A DNA stretch of 64,000 nucleotides from Acutalibacter muris (lineage in GTDB: Bacteria > Bacillota > Clostridia > Oscillospirales > Acutalibacteraceae): positions 2,294,001 through 2,358,000 of the forward strand of contig NZ_CP021422.1 of assembly GCF_002201475.1 (NCBI RefSeq). The letters are read 5' to 3'. This document shows positions 41,622 to 50,200 of the stretch, in pieces; positions within the stretch are counted from its first letter, which is position 1, and the number at the start of each line of letters is the position of its first letter. Both the position numbers and the translations under genes were made by a program. The notes under the pieces are model-generated. The model did no database searches, had not been told where the DNA came from, and worked only from the letters and a program-made list of their open reading frames with translations.

Positions 41622-42928
41622 GATCCCTCCCCCCTTTCATGGGCCATGCCGCGCATGGCGTATTCCTTTTCGCGGCCCACCGCCGCTGTCACCGAGGAAC
41701 AGCGCTCTGCAATATCCCTGCAAAGGCTGCGCTCCCGGTAGAGCGGTTTCAGCCGGCGGCTGATCTCTGAAATCTTCTCCTGTATCACCTGCCTTTCACT
41801 CTCATCGGAACACTTCTGCAAATCCTGTTTCAGATACCACCTCTCTTTGTGGAGCGCGTGAATACGCTCTCCTAAATCGGACTGATACCTACAAAGCTCC
41901 TCCTTCGTCTGAATTTTGTTCCGCACCAGCAGCCGCGCCTCACGGGAATACTTTTCCAGCTTGGCAACGGCCTTGCGCTGCTCCACGGTGGGATAGTACG
42001 GATAGGTCTGCCGCCGTATGCTTATGAGCATATAGCGGTAGTGCAGATAGGTGTAGTTGAGCCCGCGGCGGTCATATCTCCGGGCATAGTAGCCGGTGTA
42101 CCGCTTTTGGTACGCGCGCCGCTCCTCCTGATTCCTCCACGCGCCGTAGACCTTCTTTGGCTCGCGGTAAACTTTTTTCTCAGCTATACGCCTGCGGATA
42201 TCCTCCTCGGTATACCCTTCCTTAAATTTGTACAGCCGGAAAAAGCCGTGCCCTTCGGGAGAGATGGCCGGGTACTTACCCTCCCGCCTGATCCGGTAAC
42301 CCATCCGGGTTAAGATACGGTAGAAATCCTCCAGGTCTTTTGCGGCCTCCACCGCCCGGTCTATGTCCCCGTACATGACGGAGTGGACCGTGGGGGAGGA
42401 CTGCGGCTCCTTATGGTTCTGGGCCGGGTAGTCTTCATAGCGCGACTTCTTCGCCTCCTTTATAACAGAAAGGCCGTATTTCTCGCAGAGCCGGTCGGAG
42501 GCCTTGCGGATACGGTCGTAGTACATGGCGTTTGGCTGGTGGAACTTGCGTCCGTCCACAAAGGAGACGGAATTTAGAAGTATGTGGTTGTGGATATGCT
42601 CCTTGTCAACGTGGGTAGCGACCACGACCTCATACTTATCCCCGAACAGCTCCTTCGCCAGCTCCACCCCAATCTGATGAGCTGTCTCCGGCGTAACCTC
42701 TCCCGGTTTGAAGCCCTGCTCCAGGTGATACGCCAGTCTGCCGCCTTGTTTGTCAAAACGCAGCTTGGTACTTATCATCTGGTTGGTAGGGGACTGCCAG
42801 TCTTTGGGAGGGATAAACAGATTCACGCCGGAGACCAGTTTGCCATCCTGGGTTTTCTCGGGGTTCATAACATACCTAACGCACCGAGCTAAGTGATTGT
42901 CAATCTTCCATATCTTCGTCTGTGCCAT
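41597..42928 (-). CDS. MOBP-type relaxase
   Basis: 443 residues. The N-terminal relaxase domain carries the histidine metal-binding motif in THVDKEHIHNHILLNSVSF. It also has the conserved blocks RCVRYVMNPEKT, GGRLAYHLEQGFKPGEVTPE and KFHQPNAMYYDRIRKASDRL. The C-terminal half is basic and helical (YQKRYTGYYARRYDRRGLNY, then several Arg/Lys/Glu-rich helices), as in ICE MobA/VirD2-like proteins. It nicks oriT and is carried covalently into the recipient. It overlaps mobC by 29 bases and looks intact, unlike VirB4 and VirD4. Confidence 0.93.
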   Translation of the reverse strand: MAQTKIWKIDNHLARCVRYVMNPEKTQDGKLVSGVNLFIPPKDWQSPTNQMISTKLRFDKQGGRLAYHLEQGFKPGEVTPETAHQIGVELAKELFGDKYEVVVATHVDKEHIHNHILLNSVSFVDGRKFHQPNAMYYDRIRKASDRLCEKYGLSVIKEAKKSRYEDYPAQNHKEPQSSPTVHSVMYGDIDRAVEAAKDLEDFYRILTRMGYRIRREGKYPAISPEGHGFFRLYKFKEGYTEEDIRRRIAEKKVYREPKKVYGAWRNQEERRAYQKRYTGYYARRYDRRGLNYTYLHYRYMLISIRRQTYPYYPTVEQRKAVAKLEKYSREARLLVRNKIQTKEELCRYQSDLGERIHALHKERWYLKQDLQKCSDESERQVIQEKISEISRRLKPLYRERSLCRDIAERCSSVTAAVGREKEYAMRGMAHERGEGSWTTRQRQ

Positions 42929-43250
42929 CTGACTTACCTGTCACCGCCTTTTCAATTCGCCGCAGACTTTCCCGCAAACGTGCCACTTGCTCATAATAGG
43001 CGTCCTCATCGATAAGGCCGGTGGCGTTCGCCACAAAGGCAAGCTGGTTCAGGTTGTTGCCGATCTCCCTGAGCTCCCGGGTCATGGCAAAGTAATCGGC
43101 GGGCGGGGATTCCCTGGGCTTATATCCAACTATGAGCTGACGGACGTAAGCGGACTTCGTAAGTCCGCAGGACCGGGCGCTCCTTGTAATTCTTCTGTTT
43201 TCCGCCTCGCTTAACCGCAGAGTGATTCTCTGCGTCCTATTTGTTCTTAT
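42900..43250 (-). CDS. MobC-like mobilisation protein with no canonical start codon
   Basis: The frame reads IRTNRTQRITLRLSEAENRR, then RSCGLTKSAYVRQLIVGYKP and MTRELREIGNNLNQLAFVAN, the ribbon-helix-helix plus GNNLNQ pattern of MobC accessory proteins that help the relaxase at oriT. Total length from 43250 is 116 residues. At the expected start, nine bases after AAAGGAG, the codon is ATA. The first ATG (43085) lies after the DNA-binding part. Either translation starts at ATA or the start was lost by a point mutation. The gene overlaps the relaxase gene. Confidence 0.75.
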   Translation of the reverse strand: MRTNRTQRITLRLSEAENRRITRSARSCGLTKSAYVRQLIVGYKPRESPPADYFAMTRELREIGNNLNQLAFVANATGLIDEDAYYEQVARLRESLRRIEKAVTGKSDGTDEDMED

Positions 43251-43464
43251 GTGCAGCAGCTCCTTTCCAAAACCGCCGGGGCAGTCTAAATCGGGGTCTT
43301 AGGGGCAGCGCCCCTGGCCAGCCGCGCCAGCGGGCAGTTGCGGGCAAAGTGTCGGACAGAATGTCCGACGCTTTGTCCGACAAATGCGATGCTGGCTGGT
43401 ACTGAAAACGCCCTTCGGCCGCTTTCAGCACTTGTGCGGCCTGCGGCCGCACTTTCGCCCCCCG
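43251..43464 (-). promoter_or_regulatory. Candidate oriT region upstream of mobC and relaxase
   Basis: A gene-free segment packed with inverted repeats: gtcggaca/tgtccgac (43351-43369, 3-base loop), tttgtc/gacaaa (43372-43384), gtgcggcc/ggccgcac (43434-43452, 3-base loop) and ggggc/gcccc near 43301-43315. It lies directly upstream of mobC and the relaxase, the usual place of oriT in MOBP systems. No nic site can be assigned by eye. Confidence 0.55.
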
Positions 43465-43845
43465 TCAGCTCTCCGATGGGGGCACGTCGTCGCTCTCCTC
43501 CGGCTCTGTGGCCGGAATATTAAGAGGCCCCGGCGGGGCCCCGAACTCCAGCTCATACTTCGCGTCCAGGTACTCCCGAATATGGCGATTTACCTTTTTC
43601 CGGTACCAGGCCTCCAAAGAATCCGCCACATAATCCTCCACTTTCTCGCCGCGTTTGTTCGCGTAGACAATCAGGGCGGCGTACTTATCCGGGGAGAACG
43701 GCGCCGAAATATTCACGGTATTTTCCTTTTTTGCGATGGTTTTCACCTTCTTTCCAGCGATAATTTTCATGAAAAAAGCCCCCGAAGGGGGCGCTCTTGG
43801 GGCGGGAAAAATGTTGTCAGAGTTCAAGGTCATCACTTTTTTCAC
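43465..43845 (-). CDS. Small ICE protein resembling DUF6103
   Basis: The conserved part starts KKENTVNISAPFSPDKYAAL and continues ANKRGEKVEDYVADSLEAWY, RKKVNRHIREYLDAKYELE, resembling DUF6103-type ICE proteins with a ribbon-helix-helix-like core. Two starts are possible. One is GTG at 43845, seven bases after GAGAGGGG (126 residues), the same leader arrangement as the 44-residue gene upstream. The other is ATG at 43770, directly after a terminator hairpin (101 residues). With the GTG start the terminator is translated (PRAPPSGAFF), so translation could control read-through. Confidence 0.65.
   Translation of the reverse strand: MKKVMTLNSDNIFPAPRAPPSGAFFMKIIAGKKVKTIAKKENTVNISAPFSPDKYAALIVYANKRGEKVEDYVADSLEAWYRKKVNRHIREYLDAKYELEFGAPPGPLNIPATEPEESDDVPPSES
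43772..43793 (-). terminator. Strong terminator hairpin at the start of the DUF6103-like gene
   Basis: GCCCCC TTCG GGGGGC is followed by TTTTTT on the minus strand, ending one base before the ATG at 43770. It is either the end of an upstream transcript or an attenuator inside the gene. Confidence 0.85.
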
Positions 43846-43876
43846 GGCATTTCCCCTCTCAAAAAATTTGCGCAGA

Positions 43877-43902
43877 AAAGCGGGGCCGCTGCCGGTCCCG
43901 CC
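43877..43902 (-). terminator. Terminator after the 44-residue gene
   Basis: On the minus strand GCGGGACC pairs imperfectly with GGCCCCGC and is followed by TTTTC. It is closely related in sequence to the terminator at 44157-44189, pointing to duplication of a leader-terminator unit. Confidence 0.65.
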
Positions 43903-43996
43903 TCTCTGCACTTCTTTACAATACATATTATAACATGTAAAAGTCTCATTTGAGTCTCATTTTTCAAAAAATTTCAAAACCCGGAATCTGGCTTAT

Positions 43997-44131
43997 TTAC
44001 TGGGTTTTTTGGGCGCTGCCCGGTGCGGCGTTTTCAAAAAGTCTCATTTGCTCTCTATAGAAAAGCATTGAAAACGGCCTGTCGGGCTCCTGTTTTGCTT
44101 TCAGTTTCTCACAGGATTTGTCACTGCGCAC
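43997..44131 (-). CDS. 44-residue hypothetical protein
   Basis: From a GTG at 44131, seven bases after AAAGGGG, the frame reads RSDKSCEKLKAKQEPDRPFS, then MLFYREQMRLFENAAPGSAQ and ends KTQ. It sits between two terminators and shares its leader (GGGGAAATGC then GTG) with the next gene. The shared leader supports translation. The function is unknown. Confidence 0.55.
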   Translation of the reverse strand: MRSDKSCEKLKAKQEPDRPFSMLFYREQMRLFENAAPGSAQKTQ

Positions 44132-44156
44132 AGCATTTCCCCTTTCAGAAAATGGC

Positions 44157-44189
44157 ACAAAAAAAAGCGGGGCCGTTTCCGGCCCCGCC
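44157..44189 (-). terminator. Terminator of the methylase-helicase gene
   Basis: A perfect 8-bp stem, GCGGGGCC/GGCCCCGC, with a 6-base loop, then eight T on the minus strand. It starts about 50 bases after the helicase stop codon. Confidence 0.9.
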
Positions 44190-44240
44190 CTCTGTGCGTT
44201 TCTTTTAAATGTATATTACGGCAGATACCGGCACGTCTGC

Positions 44241-47200
44241 CTACAGCGCCACCGTTTCACTGATTCTCTGTGCCGGTGCAGTTTCCCGGTGCATAGTCTC
44301 AGGAGGGTTATGCTCCATCTTCAGCGCCACCTCCAACTTGACTATCCTCGCCAGCTTGTCTTTGAGCTCCTGCTCCTGGGAGAACGGCCTGCCCACTTCA
44401 CTTTTTGCGCTCTCCATCTGCTGCTTAACATTCTCCAAGCTGGCCTGGGCCTTAGAGAGTTCTTCAGGCAGACGTTCCAGGGCGTTGTCCAGTCGGACAA
44501 TGTTACCTATATCGGAATCGCTTGCGTCAAAGGCATATTCCACCGCACCCTTGAGAACAATTTGCACATTACTTAGCAAATTTTGATACTTAACAAACAG
44601 CTTTAGCCCCCGATATTCCCCAACTGGTACCGTCGTGTACACCTTGACATTTTTACATTCCTTCAGCAGTACCACACCAGCGGCCTTCCGCTCGTCAAAG
44701 CGCTGCCCCAGCAGTTCTATTCTGTAATCATCTTTTGGCAGGGGATTCGCCGCCAGAGTAGCCATATCCCGCTGGATGCCCTCGATTCTCCACTCCAGCC
44801 GCTGCTGTTCCTGGGGGAAATACTTTCTGAGCTTGTCCTCTAAATTATACTGCTGACTGCGGTGACTGGCCTGCATGACCTGTAGTTTTGCCACGTCCAC
44901 GTCGAGCTCCATGCGTTCCTTGATACGCGGATCCCCGGCGCAGAGGGCCTTTACCTCCGCATAGGACAGCGCCGCCTCGTCCACATCGTCGCAGGTCCGG
45001 GCAGGGGATTTTGAGGTCATGATCTGCCCTATAAACTGCTGTTTTTTCTCAACGGTCTGATACAAATAAGCGTCAAATGTACCCTCTGTCACATAACGGA
45101 AGGCGTGAACTACCTCGTTCTGATTGCCCCTTCTCTTGATTCTACCCTCGCGCTGGGTCAGGTCGCGGGGCCGCCAAGGCACGTCAAGATGGTGTAGAGC
45201 TATGAGGCGGTCCTGGATATTGGTTCCCGCGCCGAGTTTCTGTGTACTGCCGATAAGCACCCGCACCTTACCGCCGCGAACCTTTGCGAACAGTTCCTTT
45301 TTCTTGACCTCCGATTCCGCGTCATGGATAAAAGCCACCTCATTTTCCGGGACGCCGCGTTCTATGAGTTTCCGTTTTATGTCATCGTACACATTGAAAG
45401 TACCGTCTTTTTTCGGGGTAGAGAGGTCAGAGAAAACAAGTTGGGTGAGCTTTTCTTCCTTACCTTCTTCCCAAAACTTCATGATGTTTTCCACACACAG
45501 GTTGAGCTTTGAGGCCGGGTCGTCCTCCGCAAAGGGAGAAATCAGCCGCTGGTCCAGCCCCAATTTCCTACCGTCATTTGTTATTTTAAGCATATTATCC
45601 TCAGTGGGTTTCACATCTCCATTGCGCACGGCGGTAGCCCGCTCCGATAGCTCTTGCACATAGTCTTTCTGAAACTCTGTAGGCTTTGCCACGATATTGT
45701 GGAACTCCACGTCAGGCGTGGGCAGGTTCAGCATATCTTCGGTCTTGATATCCGCGACCTCATGGAAGATGTTCATGAGCTCCGGCAGGTTGAAGAACTT
45801 CGCAAACCTTTCCCTGGGGCGGTAGCCCGTCCCCTCGGGGGCCAGCTCCATGGTGGTGACTGTTTCTCCGAACCGGCTGGCCCAGCTGTCAAAATGCTCC
45901 ATGTGCATAGCTTCCAGGGCGTTGTATTGTAGGTATCTCTGGACGGTGAACATCTCCGCAATGGAGTTGGAAATGGGTGTGCCTGTGGCGAAAATCACGC
46001 CTTTATAATCGGTGATTTCATCCAGATACCGCGTCTTGCTGAACATATCCGAGGATTTCTGCGCGTCCGAGGTGGAGAGGCCCGCCACATTCTGCATTTT
46101 TGTTGCGAGGAACAAATTTTTGAAGCAATCTGATTCGTCCACAAACAGCCGGTCAATACCCAATTCCTCGAAGTTTATAACATTGTCCTTGCGGTGGTCA
46201 GCCTGCAATTTCTTTAGACGGTCCTCTAAACTTCGCTTAGTACGCTCCAAGTTTTTCACCGTAAAATGTTGGCCGTTTTCAGCTTTTGCCAAAGCAATGC
46301 CAGCCACAATACTGTCAATTTGCTGATGCAAAAGCGCAAGCTGGCGCTCCTTGCTGATGGGGATCTTCTCAAACTGCGAGTAGCCGATGATAACCGCGTC
46401 ATAGTCGCCAGTCGCAATCCGGGAGCAGAACTTTTTGCGCCTATCCTTTTCAAAATCCCGCTTAGTAGTAACAAGGATATTTGCATTGGGGTAGAGCCGG
46501 AGAAACTCGCTGGCCCACTGCTGGGTCAGGTGGTTCGGGACCACAATCATGGATTTGGAGCACAGCCCCAGCCGTTTCATTTCCATAGCGGAGGCGGTCA
46601 TTTCAAAGGTTTTGCCCGCCCCCACACAGTGGGCGAACAGTGTATTGCCGCCGTATACTGCCCTGGCAATAGCGTTCTTTTGATGTTCCTCAAGCTGTAT
46701 CTCCGGGTTCATGCCAGCCAGCACAAGGTGGCTCCCATCATATTCCCTGGGGCGGATGCAGTTCATCTCATCGTTGTATTTACGCACCAGCTTTTCCCGG
46801 CGGTCAGGGTCACGCCATATCCAATCCTGAAATGCAAGCTTTATCATGGCCTGCTTTTGCTGGGCAAGGGTGGTTTCTTTGGCGTTGAGCACACGTTTCT
46901 CGTTTCCTTCCGCATCCTCTACTGTGTCATATACCCTGGTATTTTGCAGGTTCAGCGCGTCCTCCAACAGCTTATAGGCGCTGACCCGAGGGGTGCCGTA
47001 GGTGCTGTGTGCCGCCACATCGTCCTTGCGGATGTGGGTCTTATTGCTGATATTCCAGGCGTGGACTATGGGCGAATACTGCACATGGACCTCATTTCTG
47101 GCATAGCTAGGGGTCCTGAGCGTTTCGTGCATGAACTGCCCGATGTACTCCGGGTCCATCCAATCCGTACCCAGCCGGACGGCAATTTCCGAAGCGTCCA

Positions 47201-50200
47201 GGTCCCGGGGCTGTACGGCCTCCAGAGCGCTTACATTGACCTGATAGGCGGGATCAACACTTGCCGCGGCCTCCGCTATTTTCAGCTTCTCCCGGACATT
47301 GCCGGAGAGGTATTCGTCTGCGGTCTGGTACACAGGCGGTTCTTTTAGTGGGACGCGGTAGATTTGGCCCTGCAGGCCGCTGATGATTTCCTCCTCTGCC
47401 TTGCCGGTGAGCTCCGCCATGAACGGAATGTCCACCCGCGCACGTTCGCCCAGGGAAACGGCGAGGGCTTCTGTCGCGGTGTCTACGTGGGTGATTTCCT
47501 GGTGGGGATAGATGGTGCGCTTGGTGAACATATCCGATTTTCGTACAAATTTGCCCTCATCGTCCAGGATTTCCAGAGCGCATAATAGGTAGTAGGAAGA
47601 ATCCTGGGAGAAGGTCCGCTCGTTTATTTTGTTGTTTATAAGGCCAAATTTCTTGGAAAAACTGTCATAGAGCCGGTTGAGCTCCTCTTGGGTATGCCGT
47701 ATGCTTTCCTCTGGGGTGCAGCTGTCCAGCTGCTCACTGATGAGCCGCCGGGTGCAGTCCCGCAGGTTGATAAGGGCCACGGTGCGGGCCTTTGCGGTCG
47801 CGCCTAACTCCATCTTTACCATGACGGAATCCTGGCGGTAGTACACGTCACCCTTTACAATAGTATAGGTGAAGTTCTTAACGTCCGGGTCGGCGGGGAG
47901 GGTTTCCTGCTGCTTTTCGTCCTCGACCTGCACGGTTTCAGCCTCCATGTAATGCCCGTCAATGCGCGTGATGGCTTCTTCAAGCAGCTCGCCCAGGTCA
48001 GCGCCGGGGAGAGGATTCACGGTAAACTCCTGCCCTGCATATTGGGTGCTCTCAGAGGACTGCTCGCCTAAAATCATTTCAGGGTGGTCGATAAAGTAGC
48101 TGTTGATGGTAAAGCCGTCTTTGTTCTTTTCAGTATAGACCCAATCCGGCAGGTCAGCGATGGGCCGCTCCCGCTTTTGCAGGAACAGAAGGTCCGTCAC
48201 CACCCCGGTCCCGGCGTTGGCAAGGAAAGCGTTGTTAGGCAGACGGACAGCACCCAGCAGCTCAGCCCTTTGCGCCATGTACTCCCTTGCCTGCGTAGAT
48301 TTTGAATCCATAGTGTATCGGGAAGTGACAAAGGCAATGATACCGCCGGGCCGAACTTGGTCTATGGTCTTGGCAAAAAAGTAGTTGTGAATAGAAAAGC
48401 CCAGCTTGTTATAAGCCGGGTCATAAACCTGATAATTTCCGAAGGGCACGTTGCCAATGGCAAGGTCAAAGGAGTTATTCTGAAAACTGGTGCTCTCATA
48501 TCCCTTGATTTCGATGTGGGCGTTGGGGTATAATTGTTGTGCAATACGCCCGGTGAGGCCGTCCAGCTCCGCACCGTATAGCTTACTGCCGCTCATGGAT
48601 TCCGGCAGCAGACCGAAGAAATTGCCTACGCCGCAGGAGGGCTCCAAGATATTGCCACCGTGAAAGCCCATGTTTTCCAGAGCCTGATACATGGCCTTAA
48701 TGACGGTGGGGGACGTGTAGTGGGCATTTAGTGTGGAGGCTCTGGCGGATTCGTATTCCTCGGGGGTAAGACTTTCCAAAAGCTCCTTGTACTCGCTGGT
48801 CCAGGCGGGCTTGCTTTCGTCAAAAGCGTCGGCAAGAGCGCCCCAGCCCACATACTTGGAGAGGGTTTCTTGCTCATCCGGGGTTGCAGGGCGATTCTCC
48901 TGCTCAATATCATGCAGGGCTTTTATAGCTGCCATATTCATCTGGTATTTCGTTTTTGCGCCGCCAGCACCTAATTTATCATCGGTGATGTGGAAGTTCT
49001 GAGGGGCAGGGCCGCGCTGGGGTTCTTCAACGTGTATCGTTTCTATTATCACGTCAAAGGGAAGTTTATTCTTTTCGGCACGGTAGATGGCAACGGGTTT
49101 CGTAGTAAACTGTGGGTTGTCAGGCTGAGCGGTGTCTTGCGGGGCTGGTTCCTGCGGCACGGGATCAGGTGTAAGCGTATCGGCGGGGAGCTTCTGCACA
49201 GGCAGTTCATGGGGCTGTGCAGAAGTGTTCTGTTCCGTTGCCAGGGGGCCGTTTTGCTCTGGTTCAATGGGTTCAACGCTTTCTAAGCTCTCTCCCAGCA
49301 GTGGAATAATCTCCCTGTATTTGTCGTACTGACTGAGAAAATCCACCACGCCGCCGTCACCATCGCCAATATCCTGGCGCTCCGTAAAGGTGCGCCCATC
49401 CGGCAGGACCAGAGTGAATTTGACCTTCTCATAGCCCAGATACGGTATATATTCCGGGTCGTCCGAGTCGTACATCTTCTGCCAGGTGCCGTATTTTTTG
49501 ACTCCTTCCGCCTGTTTTTCGACGTAAGTGCTGTCCCGCTCCTTCATGAGCCGGTCAAATTCTGCCAGCGAATATGCTGTTTTGTTTTGGAATACATCGC
49601 TTTCGCTCCACTCGCAGAAGATATAGGGAACGTCCTGCGGCTTGTACTTATTTTGTGATTCCTGCTCTTGCTGAGAAAAAAGCGGATATGTTTTATCCAG
49701 CGTCTCCCGGTGGAGATCATTGTGGAACTTGGTGTTATCAAAATAGAGCTTTGTAAGGGTATCGTCCCCGATGGCAAGCACCACACGCTTGATAGCAGCT
49801 TCGCCCTCCAAATATGCGGTATCTTTGTTGGAATTTTGGCAGGCGTTGCGGTATGGCTGGTCTGAGGCAAGGGCGGTGATGATATCTGCCTTATATTTAT
49901 CGTACAATTCCCGGACGGTGGGGGTCTGCTCTGCCAGCGCCGGTTTTTCCTCTATTTTATAAGGAAGATACGGCAGCTCCTTATCTCCCTCCAGCACCGG
50001 GAAATGCCCCTCTGCATAGAGCCATTGGCGCTCCTGCAAGTCATAAACTCCCGCACCCTCATACTGAAAGCCGTCCTCCATCTCCCCGGAAATGTACTGC
50101 CGGGCTGTCTGCTGTGCCTCGTTAAGCGTTCGATACTCCAGTTTTTCGTCAAAGCCATTTTTATATGAGCAGTAGATCACAACCTGATACCGCTGCGCGG

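Noticed and set aside
46266..47348. 360-codon plus-strand frame within the methylase-helicase gene
   Set aside because: The minus-strand gene has unmistakable helicase motifs through this interval; the plus frame has no start signal.
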